Source: Puffinus mauretanicus
Taxonomy: Eukaryota > Chordata > Aves > Procellariiformes > Procellariidae
Assembly: GCA_023333565.1 (NCBI GenBank)
Contig: JAJKFH010001792.1
Span: 186,001-250,000, forward strand
Length of the DNA stretch: 64,000 nt
Reading direction: 5' to 3'
Numbering within the stretch: position 1 is the stretch's first letter; every line of letters begins with the position of its first letter. Of the stretch, positions 1 to 10,644 are shown one piece after another. The position numbers were made by a program, and so were the translations under genes. The notes below the pieces were generated by a model. The model did no database searches. It saw only the letters and a program-made list of their open reading frames with translations, and had not been told where the DNA came from.

Positions 1-1675
1 ACAGAGAGCTATTGCTGGTATTCAAGGTATTGCTCCACAGGGCCAACTGCTTCAGCTATTTTGTAATAAAAATCCATTCTTGTCCTAGAATCATCATTTT
101 AAGACCATCTCACTTCCTCTCTCCTACCATCAGAGTATCTCAAGCAAAATATATCTCATGCAGATTGTTGCATCATGTGGATTTGTTACACAACATATCA
201 ATAAGATGTGATTGTTCTTGAACTAACCCGTTTTGCTTACCAAAATAAAAAGCATCATACTGGATATCAGTTTCTTCACCACAAACATAAAATAGATGAT
301 TTTGCTTTGATTCCATGGACTATATCCATAATTCCGTCTTCATAAAATTATGTCAGATGCTCCTCTTGATCATGTGTAGCCATGTTGTAACTTCCTGTCC
401 AACAACTCAAAGTACTTTGAGTACCAATATATCAAATGATTTAGTATGACTTAAATAGTCTATGCAGTTTGTATTCCAGATGAATTCATGCACCTATCCT
501 TGTTGAAGAGTTTGCACACCTGGAGGATGACATCTGTCTAGACAACAAATTCAGTTCTTTAAGTTAACAAGCTCTTGTCATTGTAATAAATTAATTATGA
601 AAAATGTGTATTGGTAATCAGGTGCAGAAAAACCTGCAACGGATACTCACCCATGGAGGATGGGAATGGTGTTCAGCTGTCCATACTGTAGATCTCTGCA
701 GTGAAAGTATCTCCAAATCAGCTAGCTATGTAGAATTTTCTATATTCAAGGAGAAAAAATGTCACATTTAGAGCACAGTTTACTTGATTAGAATTCAAGG
801 ATTAGCTGTATTGAACCCAGACACTATCTTTTTCTCTCCTTTTATTTACTAGCGGACTAAAGAGAGTTAGACCTTATGTAGATCTGCAGTACAGACCTCT
901 GCATTTGGAGATATGAATCCAATCACATTCTACTTCATAGTTTTACTAAATTGCATTGAGATGCAGTTTATGCAGAATGAATCATGGTAAAAGAAATCAC
1001 AGGGTTTAAAATTACTTTCCTGAGAGTACACAACAGGATGAGGGCCTGAAGATCACAAAGTTGGCTTGACCACTAGTTCTTTTGCTGTAACCACAAGACA
1101 GTCCTTTTTTTCCTGTGTTCACAGCAGTGCATTTATTTCTAGTATTGCCTCTGAGCAAAGGTAACCTATAACTTTTCCAGAAGAAAGAAACTTGGGATAT
1201 TTGATGTATGACATGGATCAGTCTGTGCTCAGTATGACAGAACTTAAATGGGCTTGATTTCAAAATGGGTTGAATACTCCCCCATCTCTCAAAACAGATT
1301 TTTTCAGGATGTTATCAAGCATTGAATAAGAGACACTTTCATCATCATCAGACTCCTTCAAAAGCTCTTCTTTAAAATACACTATCACATTATACGAACT
1401 GAGAAGAGATGATTCTGTGATTAGAAACTTGGGATCAGTACTCAGGAAACTGTGGAAAATTTGCCCTGCTACAAACTTGCCAAGTTCCAGGCTCAGATAA
1501 TTTAATATCGGTGGAATGCACCGGTAAATCTATGCTGCTGTCTGAACTTCCACTGTAGTCAACAGAAATTAAGACCTGAGTCAATTGCCTGAGATCAGGC
1601 ATCTCTAGTACCATTTTAGGTACTCTGTGGTACTTCATTTCTCACAGGATTTGGCACAGACAGGAACTACTGGAT
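1..1675. other. Unique AT-rich noncoding sequence
   Basis: I see no recognisable gene, repeat or RNA here. Short frames on both strands (for example 12-221 plus and 1012-1263 minus) have no recognisable domain and no splice-site context. Base composition matches the rest of the window. Confidence 0.5.
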
Positions 1676-1689
1676 AACTTCAGAAGTTG

Positions 1690-2120
1690 GGCATCCCAAG
1701 TGATACTAGATGCCCATGTTTAGGCAAATGAATCAGGTCCCAGAGAATGCGGTTAATGGAGTCTAATAGAGAGGTTAGCTCAACTTTAAGTAGAAACCTA
1801 CATTTGGTCAACTGAATAGCTCTAGATACCCTAGGGAATCTGCGACATCTCCACTGGGCTGGCAGATATGCATAAGTTTATGGTGTCCTTCTGAGCTAGC
1901 AATCAGTGGCCAGGTGTAACACCCATGGCATCTCAAAAGGCACTAGACATCTTTGTCTAGGCAACTAAAACATGCCCACAGGATGGGCGTCACTTGCCTA
2001 AACATAAGTTTAGTATCCTTTTAGGTGCTTTGGAGTATCCTACTCGGCCATGAAAGTGTGCATGCCTCTTGCCAATCCTGATTCCTCTCTGCTAGCCTGT
2101 TCTAGATATCTTGAATGCAA
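1690..2120 (-). repeat. Family X interspersed repeat, copy A
   Basis: This is one copy of an unclassified dispersed repeat that recurs near 9.9, 13.0, 16.6, 40.3-41.2, 51.3 and 60 kb. The diagnostic words are GATACCCTAGGGAATCTG, GGCTGGCAGATATG and GGCATCTCAAAAGGCACTAG. The first and last are inverted versions of one another, giving a palindromic layout. The orientation is opposite to that of the 60 kb copy. A flanking module resembling TCAATGGAGTCTA lies on the left. No coding capacity is seen. I infer a nonautonomous element, but the class (DNA transposon, LTR or other) is unknown. Confidence 0.5.
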
Positions 2121-2239
2121 TAACACATCTCAGATGGTATTGGACACACAAGTGACAGAATCATGGTCTTGGTTGCAGGTATCAATAGGAAGTAAGGTTA
2201 CTACTTGCTTTAGCTGGTGAGGCCCTCAAGCACTGTGCA

Positions 2240-2373
2240 TTGGTGCCAGTCACTACAAATGAACTTGTGGTGAAAAATACAGTGAAAACTTAAGAGGTAT
2301 TTTGTAACTGTACAGGTGGATGTATAATGATCAAGAATAAAATAAAGTCTTTTATATATTAAAAAAAAAAAAA
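2240..2373 (+). other. Retrocopy-like 3' end with poly(A) tract
   Basis: Two overlapping AATAAA signals (2336-2346) lie about 15-20 bases before a pure run of 13 A (2361-2373). This is the arrangement of a processed transcript's 3' end copied into DNA. No parent gene is recognisable in the sequence before it. It could instead be a genuine polyadenylation site followed by a genomic A-run, or chance in AT-rich DNA. Confidence 0.3.
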
Positions 2374-3465
2374 TCTAGACTGAGGGAATGGCCTGTGTAA
2401 GCCACGTGTGCTGTTCCTACATCCATGTGTAAGTAGTATTACCGAGAGAACAAAGGATGTTCCTGGACATTCCCATTACATTACAAAGCTGGCCTTCCAA
2501 GAATAATATGCCTGAGAATAAAACAATAATTATAAAACCACAAATGAAATCAAAGCAATGCTGCCGAAAGCCTTAAGCACCACAGGTTTACGAGGCATGT
2601 AAATATAGCAGCTTGGGTAAAGATGTAAACTATTACACTGCATCCTTTAAAATCTCACACTTCAGAAGCCAGTGGAAATACATTGGACTGAAAATCTGGA
2701 TAGATAAACACTGGATCTCTGATAAGAAATTATATTCTTTTTTCTCTTAAAGCTCTGTTAATATATGCAAGCTCAAATTAAGGAAAGCAGATAACCAACT
2801 GCATGCTAGAGATGAGAAGGCTGCTTAAAGTTACCACATAATCGGTGAAGCTTTAAAAAGAGAAGAAAACAGCTTGAGGCCTTTTTTCCTTCTTCCTCTA
2901 AAATGTGACATCATTGTATATGACACAACACCTTGGAAGGAACCATATGGGGAAATGCAGACATGTTGTTAACTAAATGTGAGCTCCTTCGCAATGAAAA
3001 AATCTCATTGCTGGCCAAACCCTGGATGGTCTCATAAAAAGCACAGCTTATACAGTGGAACTGACGGTTCTACTTCAAGGATATTTTTAATATCTACTGC
3101 TCTCTTTGTACAGTATTTCGAAAGGCATACCAGGAATATAATGCTGTTTTTCATTCAGATCTAATCAGAAAGGGTTGATTCAAACTCAACACCCTAAAAT
3201 ACATGAGATGTTCTGATGCAGGTTTTTGCTTGACGTTTTACAAGACTGATCTTTAAGACCTCAAAGCTCATTAGTCAGTGTTCATTATTGCACTGATTTA
3301 AGGAATATATATGCCTTCCTTCTGTCTTGTGATGTCTCTTTAAGTTGGTTTTTGTATGTCTTTCTTTCATTCATTCTCTGTTTTGCTAAATGTTGACCTC
3401 AATGCAGTTTTGGATTAGAATTTGGATCTAAAAGTTCCATTTTTTATATTTTCATTATAGTCATT
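2374..3465. other. Unique noncoding sequence
   Basis: Nothing recognisable: no CR1, LTR or RNA gene was seen, and there are only short frames such as 2979-3164 that end at ordinary stops without splice context. Confidence 0.45.
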
Positions 3466-3470
3466 ATTAT

Positions 3471-3535
3471 CAGTAGCAGTAATAGCGCTAGTAGTAGTAG
3501 CAGCAGCAGTAGTCATAGTAGTAGTAGTAGTAACA
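3471..3535 (+). repeat. Imperfect AGT/AGC trinucleotide repeat
   Basis: An interrupted run of AGT units with embedded AGC and ATT units. On the minus strand it encodes a run of Thr/Ala residues (frame 3415-3636), which is a repeat artefact and not a protein. Confidence 0.85.
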
Positions 3536-3994
3536 GTGAATTTAATTAAATACACTGTAAACGGCCCACTGATTTTTTCAGGGCTGCTCAGAATGTTTAA
3601 TGATTGTGTCTGAGAATATGAATTTCTACAAAGCAATGAATAAAACCTCTTAGCTTTAACACTGGGTCTTCATGGTGAATATCCACATTCACTTACACAG
3701 CAACCAGCTCCAAAGTTGTCTTAGGTGGCTTCAGCAGAAGAGGAGATCCTGACAACTTTAGATTCTGAGAGTTAATAGATGAGAAAAGGGTAAAATTAAA
3801 ATGAGGAAGCTGCCTGAACAAGTATGTATTTGTGCATTAAAAATTATGAGAACTGTAGTTAAAAGTTAAAATAACTTCCCATGGAACACAACATTTGCAT
3901 TTCTGTGAGTACTAATGGGATGGGAATCAGGAATTTCTCAGAATTCCACTATGAGATATTCCCTCTCATCTTTAGTCACTAAACTGAAAAAGAG

Positions 3995-4270
3995 GTTGGT
4001 CCCCAATTCAGCAAACATTCACGTTCAGCTTGGCTGAAATACTGTAGAAACCCATGTATATCATTGGAACTAATTAGATAAAATTAGACATTTGATTTTT
4101 TCCCATCATTAGAGACTAAAATCTATACTTAATTTTAATGATCCATCTCATGAAAATGACTCTCAAAAGCACTTAATCATGTGCTTAATTTTCATTTAAG
4201 TCTGTGATTAAATTCCATAGAAATTAGTAAAATTTAAGCTTGCCTTTAGGATTAAATATGAGCCTAAATG
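3995..4270. repeat. Ancient palindromic repeat fragments (amniote MITE-like)
   Basis: The words CCCCAATTCAGCAAA near 3999 and AGCACTTAATCATGTGCTTA near 4168 match what I recall of an old palindromic repeat common in reptile and bird genomes, in which GCACTTAAGCATGTGCTTAA-like arms flank a centre resembling CCATTGAAGTCAATGG. The centre is badly eroded here. The assignment is from memory of the family, not from a database. Confidence 0.4.
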
Positions 4271-4389
4271 TATCCTTGGTTAGGTACCTTGTTCTGAATG
4301 ATTTTTGATGGGCTTTGATGGTTTGGGATCTAGATGAAAGATATTGTTATTTCACTTTACAATTTGATCATGAACCAGGACAGAAAACA

Positions 4390-4422
4390 AGAAAAAAAAA
4401 AAAAAAAGAGAAAAAAAAAGAA
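4390..4422 (+). repeat. A-rich low-complexity tract
   Basis: Nearly pure adenine with two G interruptions. No polyadenylation signal lies at the expected distance upstream, so I do not call it a retrocopy tail. Confidence 0.8.
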
Positions 4423-4424
4423 AT

Positions 4425-6115
4425 CAACTGAATACTTACAAGATCAAAGAGCATGTGGGTTCTATAAGAATGTGGCATGATGGGTCCAGATTATTGGGGT
4501 TTGAGCAGAATATTTTTTTCTCTACTTATTTAGACTTTTGCACGCAAAACTACTTATGTATACACTCCCCCATATAAACCTCATGTATTCAGACTAACAC
4601 AGCTTCAGCAACTGTAGGCCAACTACATTTCTGGGGTAAATGCATTGCCTGGAGGGATATATTTGATTCATAATGGCTACAGCTGAATTATAGTAAGTGC
4701 TGGAGTGTTATTTATGTTAGATCTGAAAGTTCATTGAAATTATTTAGATCCAGATCCCTCAAAGGATATAAGTACAACACACGTTAGATTTATGTGGCCA
4801 AGTCCAGGTAAGCAATCCACAAGTTCTGCCTTAAAACACAGGTCCCTCACCTTTCTGTGGATGTTCAGAGACTTTGTCCAGAGCCTGTACAGGGAATCTA
4901 CTCTGTGAACCATTCCCCTTTAACTGAGTTTGGCATCTCAGGATATTTGAGATTTACAAACTCAATAGCAGATCTATATCCCTGATGTTGTGGACAAGCT
5001 ATTTGCAAACCAACTAGTGTACTTGACCAGGAAATGGAAAGCCTGACTTGGTCAAAATTAATTTCTTACATTTCCTAGAAGTGTGACATTGTCTATAGGC
5101 ACTCTTAGGCACTCATTCTATGCACTGTGGGCATGGAAAGGGATCAGGAAGTTGGGAAAGAAAGGGGTGCAAAACTTCTGGGGCCAAGAGAAGGAAAAAA
5201 AAAACAAAAAACACCAAATGAAATAGATCATAATTCAGGAGTTTAGCCTACATAGAAAAATCTCTTCTTCTATTCAGGTAAATACAATTGTACCATCTGG
5301 GAGAAAACAGTGGCTAAATGAGCTAACCACCATTGGGAAATCCTGTGAAAACTGAATTATATAGAGAGAAACCTTTCTTTAGTTAAAAGTATTACTAAAG
5401 AAAATTGTTTTAAAAAATCAAAATATTTTCCTTCAGAAAATTCTGAAGTAAAACTTTAAAATTTTGGTTTAAGTTGTATCTTATTTTATGCTTCTTTCAT
5501 TTCCTTACATATTTTCTTCTTTAGCTGTTGAAATCTATATCACAATTAAAAGCCCATACCTCAAAATGAAATTGGAAATGAAGTTTTAGAAGTAATTTAT
5601 TAGTATTCTTCCTTCCCTGCCATGTTTTCTATGGACAAGCAAATGTTTCTAAAAGCAGTATTTTGTGATCTTAACCCAGAGGCTTTCTGAATTTGTAAAA
5701 TATTAGGGTGTCTAGTTTTCACTGGTCTATCCGGCTGCAAGATGAAATCTGAAATGGTAATCTATCCACCGTTAGGATCGTCATTACCATCATAAGGTAA
5801 AGCTAGATGTGCAATCAGAAACTGGGATTGCACTGGGCTTAATGTTTGATAGTCATTATCTGTGAGAGTTTAGAAATGAAAAGACAAGAAAAGTGTGAGA
5901 ATGAAAATTAGAGGTACAGAGCAGTGAAATCACTCAGCTGATATTACTTCATTTTGAATGTATCAGACACAATACATTTGCAAAGAATATGGCAGATAGA
6001 TATCCATACTATATTGCCAGATAATGGGTCTTTGAAGAGTAATAATTTCCAAAATGAAAGTTGAAACTGGGATTCCTATATCTTTACTCAGGCATTTATT
6101 AAAATGATCTGAATT
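4425..6115. other. Unique AT-rich noncoding sequence
   Basis: No recognisable gene or repeat. It has a few short A-runs (near 5196-5212) and AT-rich stretches around 5390-5560. Confidence 0.45.
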
Positions 6116-6119
6116 TCAT

Positions 6120-6355
6120 AGGAGCACAGATCTGAAAGGGATCCTGCTCCCAGATCAACAGCTCTAGTCTCCTGCTCTGGCAGTATATCACATTGTCTAA
6201 CACCTTTTATAAACAGGTCATGCACTTAAATATAAGATTTTCTGCCTCTTTTACTCTTATTGGGGGGAAGCTGTTCTAGAATTTCATTCCTCTGCTACTT
6301 AGAAACCTACTGCTGATTCCCAGTCTACCTACATTTATATGGCTAAGAATTAAGC
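6120..6355 (-). mobile_element. Old CR1 LINE 3' fragment
   Basis: The segment reads as the complement of a diverged CR1 3' region. The first part matches the block just inside the tail (GATCCTGCTCCCAG...). Later GCTGTTCTAGAATTTCAT and CCCAGTCTACCTACATTTAT correspond to the usual CR1 words around the end of the reverse transcriptase frame. The octamer tail is lost and no frame survives, so the insertion is old. The assignment rests on word-level resemblance. Confidence 0.45.
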
Positions 6356-6359
6356 ATAT

Positions 6360-7570
6360 AATTTTTCACATTATAGTCCAAAAAGGCTGTTGAAATGCTG
6401 TTTTTAAGAGAAAAAAAGATCATATTTAGAGACTGACATAAGAACCTGAAGCCCTGGGGGTATATTTTCAAAATGGTTAAATGCATACCTCTTCTGAAGG
6501 GTTAGGGACATGTGACAAGCTGGAGGAAAGTGGCGTGTATTGTGGGGACTTACTAGCTCAAATCTACTTTGAGCTCCACTGTATAATGCAGATGCAGTTT
6601 AGCACATTTCCAGATGTGCAAAATACAGATACAGGTAGCCATGTCCTAGCATTGCCCACGTTCTACCAAAAAGTGTGGACAGAATCAACATAAAAGATGT
6701 TTAGTTATATACAGGTGTGACTGTGCCTTTGTTAATACACCCAGCTTGGTACAAATGTTGCTACAAGTCTGCTGTTTGGGGAAGAGGATGAGAAGTTTAC
6801 TCTGAGTTTCCAGAGAATCTAGTCAGTGTGAGCCACATGCATGGCAAATAACTATTTATTATTATTATTGTTGGAATATTAATATAAAATGTTATTTCAA
6901 AACATAAATTGGAATCTCAATTCATTTTGGTTAACTGGAAAATGTTCACTGCAAGTCATGGTTTTTGAAAAATTCCCATAGTCTTGACTTCTAACCTTTG
7001 CTTCCCCCCTTTTCCTTGCAAACACCTGCCAAGCAAAATAGTAGAACGTGTTACATCAACTAATCTCAACCGCTTGCCTTTTAGAGGGTTAATGTTACTT
7101 TCTTTTTTCTTCCTTGCTCTTACCATGTGCTGACTAAAAAGAACACCCAGGTTCAATGAGTGACAAATCATTACAGACCGTACAGTGTAATTAAAAAGCA
7201 CAGCCATTGATCAGCTATGAGCTAAACCTGAGACGAAAAAGTGAGAGACCCAGAATAGCTGGCAAAACTTCTCATTGAATCTGTCTGAAATGGAAGATGT
7301 TCTCCCTGGAGGCATGGAGCGTGGCCCATTGTGCATTTCCATTAGAGATACATACTGACTCAGAGCATGCCATTGATGTTGGCCTATTTATGAAAGGCTG
7401 TTGAAAGAGGTTTCAGAGTTAATTGAAAAGAGCTGTTTCTGAAGTAAAGTAACTTCAAACAACACAGCTCTGAAATGTGTTTTAATGGACTGGAAATCAG
7501 TGAATTTTCCATAGTGCACATGAAATAAAAATTGATGGCATGAACTGAAAGCTGCATTGCCATTTGGTGG
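6360..7570. other. Unique sequence with a possibly conserved block
   Basis: No gene is seen. The part from about 7280 to 7570 has balanced composition, repeated homeodomain-type and E-box-type words, and no repeat signature, which is how many vertebrate conserved noncoding elements look. This is an impression only. Confidence 0.3.
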
Positions 7571-7572
7571 GA

Positions 7573-7599
7573 TTTATTATTATTATTATTATTATTATT

Positions 7600-7649
<50 letters not shown>

Positions 7650-7655
7650 TATCAC
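7573..7655 (+). repeat. Compound TTA/TCA microsatellite
   Basis: About nine TTA units change directly into about sixteen TCA units, then decay into ATT/ACT units. It is the longest uninterrupted trinucleotide array in the window and is likely length-polymorphic. Confidence 0.95.
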
Positions 7656-7919
7656 TATTAATAATTATTTTAACTATAGTTGCTCAATGGACACTGCTAA
7701 AATAGCTTCACTCTTGATCGATTAGAGGACCATCTTCTAGGGTCTGTCAAAATTTTCACTACGTGTCTTTATTTCACACATTTATAATATAGGCTGCCGG
7801 CAGAAACTGTCAGACAAACAGTAAATAAAAGGAAAAGCTCTTTCAGTTGTCAGCTAGAAGTAGGTTCCAAGGCCCTCTTTTACCAAGGTATGTTGTGTTC
7901 AAAATGTGTTTATTCTTAA

Positions 7920-8165
7920 TGGTATTTCCATTTTAAAATTAAAGCATATGCCTAAATTCAAGCATGTGTTTATTCAGGCATTTGTTTAGTCTCTGCCCTG
8001 AGCTGAGGTCTTGCACAAAAGTTTGTATTTAAGCTCATGCTTAAATAAAAGTCTTTTCAGCAAAACATGCACCTGAATTTCATAAATACAAATAGTAGCT
8101 GAATATATGTTTAAATCTCAGCTTGTGATTAAATACCTTTTGCAGCTGAAAACAACGTACTTTAA
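7920..8165. repeat. Ancient palindromic repeat debris
   Basis: Repeated ATGCTTAAAT- and AAGCATGTG-like words (7943-7970, 8030-8050, 8108-8145) in both orientations resemble the same old family as 3995-4270. Strongly decayed. Confidence 0.35.
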
Positions 8166-8169
8166 AATT

Positions 8170-9785
8170 ATTTTTTAAAGCTTGGCAATGTTCAATAAAA
8201 ATAGGAATGGCTGAGTTGAATTTATTCCTTCTTCAAAATTCTTTTGCAGGAATTCAGAGTTAGCAAGAAGGAAGGTAACTCCTTGCCCTTGGATAAAGCA
8301 AATTTAGACAACTATGTGGTATTCAGGTACAAAGGAATAAGATCAGATTGTGAGATCCTTCCTCAGGCTGATTAATACTTAATATCTTGAGAAAGATCAT
8401 AAACCCCGGTGAATTGAAGGGGAAAGGTGAGAGTAATGTAACCCAGCACTCAGTATAACACAAGCAATAATCAAACAACTTCCAACATAAAGCTTGAATG
8501 ATAATGAGTATTCTACACTTCCATTCTAGTCTTAATGCTCTAAGTAATTCACAAGTTCTGTTGAAAACCTCCCATGTTCCATTAAAAGAGATGACCTCAC
8601 AGACATTAATTAACTTAATCTCACAAAACTCATTTGAAGTAAGGAAGAGCTATTATTCCCATTTTTAAATAAGGAATTAAATACAAGAATAGTAATGACT
8701 TCATACAAAACCTACCAAAATCAGCAGAAATATTTAAATCACAGCCTCGTACAGTTCACCATTTTATCTTCTGATAGTCCTGATTTTCTCAAAGCTTAAC
8801 CTCCCAAAATCAATACCTTACCTAAAAAAGTCAACATTGATTTATTTCTTTAACATTGTTTTTTAAGTTTTAAGGCTGCTGGGTAAAAAAAAAAAAAATA
8901 AATTAAATACCCTGAAACACCCCTAGGGCACAAAAAAAAAACAGAACAAGGAAAAACTAGAAAAGTTACTTCAGTTTTAAATAAATAGAAATCTCATTTT
9001 TTAGGGCTGTCATGACATTTTGGCATCTGCACTGATTTTTGAAAATTTGTGGCTGATAATCATGGATTAACATGTGCTTAATTTATCTTTGAAGTTACTG
9101 TGGGTAGTTACATACCTAGATTAAGAATGTGCTACTTGTTCTGCAGAAGTGAGCACAGGCCATCAAAAAAGGAAAGTGATGAAGGCTATGGTTGGAATCT
9201 GAACTTAAGGACAACGTAACTCCTTACTTAGGTAGCTAAACAAACAGTCTGAATTTTCAAGACATTAAATATTCAGTAGAGAGATTTAACTTTTCTGACA
9301 CTCCAACACCTATACCTGGAATAGAGAGAATTAGACACTGAAACTGAGATAACTAACAGCTAATGTTCATAGCTAATGCAGACAAAGGAAAGAGGAGATA
9401 CTGGAGGAAAGAGGAAAAACAGAAGGGACAGCATGAATTTCTGTGCCCAAGACACATATTTTAGAATCAGGGTTAAATCCTGCTGGGAAAGTAGGATTCA
9501 GAGCCTGAGAGTTTCTCTTCATGTGTTGACAAATGTATTCATCTGAGAAAAGGGACATTTGGGACATCCAGATGTGGAGCTTGAACCTGCACTTCCCCTC
9601 TTCAGGAGGAGTGTTCTAACCACCCGATAAAAAGATGGGATTGCTCTACTTGGCGTTTCAGTCAAAACCAACTGTTTTGGTTTTCAAGAATTCATAGCTC
9701 CTTGAGTCCAGAAAGTGAGGAATAAAAGAGCTTAACTCTAACATTTGAGGGTAGAAGTGTGGCTACTCTATTCTAGTTCTTGCTC
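8170..9785. other. Unique noncoding sequence
   Basis: No gene or clear repeat. It contains A-runs near 8887 and 8931. The minus-strand frame 9373-9567 has no recognisable domain. Confidence 0.45.
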
Positions 9786-9789
9786 CTGT

Positions 9790-10080
9790 AACATTTTGGG
9801 TTTGATTCATCTGGCCAAACATACTGTTCTAGTTAGTCTAATTGTCACTTGGAAATGCCTCTTTTCTCTCTATTGACTATAAAGGGAGATGAGGATGACA
9901 AATGCAGATGTAGAGCATTTTAGTGTAGACTCCCAGGGTTAGATTCAGTTGCCCACACATGGGCACTTAATGTCATTTCAGATACCCGCAGTGTCCTGCC
10001 TACTCTCCAGCTGCCATATATTACAGGCAGGATACAAAATGTGCCCACATATCCATTAGTCCTGGTTATCCTTCAGAAGA
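9790..10080 (+). repeat. Family X interspersed repeat, copy B
   Basis: The flanking module appears first (CTCTATTGACTATAAAGGGA near 9868), then the entry word GATTCAGTTGCCCACACATG near 9945, then CTCCAGCTGCCAT near 10006. The same order of words occurs near 40.5 and 60.1 kb. The copy is cut short before the ERVL-like LTR that begins at 10126. Confidence 0.5.
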
Positions 10081-10120
10081 CTCATGCTCCGTTCTTCTGC
10101 AATTCCTTTTACATTTTTTT

Positions 10121-10125
10121 ATATA
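10121..10125 (+). repeat. 5-bp target site duplication, left
   Basis: ATATA, repeated exactly at 10640-10644 on the other side of the LTR. AT-rich context makes a chance match somewhat more likely, but both LTR ends sit exactly at it. Confidence 0.75.
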
Positions 10126-10639
10126 TGTCCTGGTTCCAGCTGGGACGGAGTTAACTTTCTTCCCAGTAGCTTGGGGGGTGTGCTGTGTTTTGGGTTCGGT
10201 GTGAAAGGAGCGTTGATGGCCCATTGATGCCCCATTGATGCTTTGACTGTTGCTGGGTGATGCTTGCACCGGGAGGGGGGAGCGCAGCCGGGGTGGTGGA
10301 CCCAGCTGGCCAATGGGGTATTCTATACCATGTGACATCATGCTCAGTATAAAACCAGGTGTGTGGGGGGGCTCGCCCCCGTTCGTGACACGCGGTCGGC
10401 GGTCGGTGAGCGGTTGTATCGTGCATTGCCTGTTTTGTGTATTCTGTTATTGTTGTTGTTCTCATTGTTATTTTACTGTTCTACTTAGTTTTATTTTCAA
10501 TTATTAAACTGTTTTTATCTCAACCCGGGAGCTTTCCTACTTGTGCCCTCCCGATTCTCTCCCCCATCCCACCGGGGCGGGGGGGTGATCGAGCGGCTGC
10601 GTGGCGTTTATTTTTGCTGGCTGGGGTTAAACCACGACA
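10126..10639 (+). mobile_element. ERVL-like solo LTR (copy 1)
   Basis: The element runs from TGTCCTGG to CCACGACA and so has the TG...CA ends of an LTR. It is flanked by an exact 5-bp duplication, ATATA (10121-10125 and 10640-10644), the size typical of ERVL-type integration. Inside, in order, are a CCAAT box (10310-10316), a TATA box (10348-10354) and an ATTAAA polyadenylation signal (10503-10508), giving a U3-R-U5 layout. No gag, pol or second LTR adjoins it, so it is a solo LTR left by recombination. It is homologous along its length to the inverted copy at 46872-47464. Open frames in this interval are shadows of the LTR. Confidence 0.85.
10310..10354 (+). promoter_or_regulatory. LTR core promoter (CCAAT and TATA boxes)
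   Basis: CCAATGG at 10310-10316 and TATAAAA at 10348-10354 are spaced as in a polymerase II core promoter, with TGACATCATGCTC between them. The same triplet of elements is present in the LTR at 46872-47464, so it is a family feature. Whether it is active in the host is unknown. Confidence 0.6.
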
Positions 10640-10644
10640 ATATA
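10640..10644 (+). repeat. 5-bp target site duplication, right
   Basis: ATATA, partner of 10121-10125. Confidence 0.75.

Noticed and set aside
3415..3636. Frame with a long Thr/Ala run
   Set aside because: Product of the AGT/AGC repeat at 3471-3535.
4390..4422. A-rich tract considered as a retrocopy tail
   Set aside because: It has no AATAAA upstream at the right distance and no recognisable transcript before it.
7573..7655. Regularly spaced repeats considered as a CRISPR-like array
   Set aside because: The units are contiguous trinucleotides without spacers, in a eukaryotic context; no CRISPR or cas sequence exists in the window.
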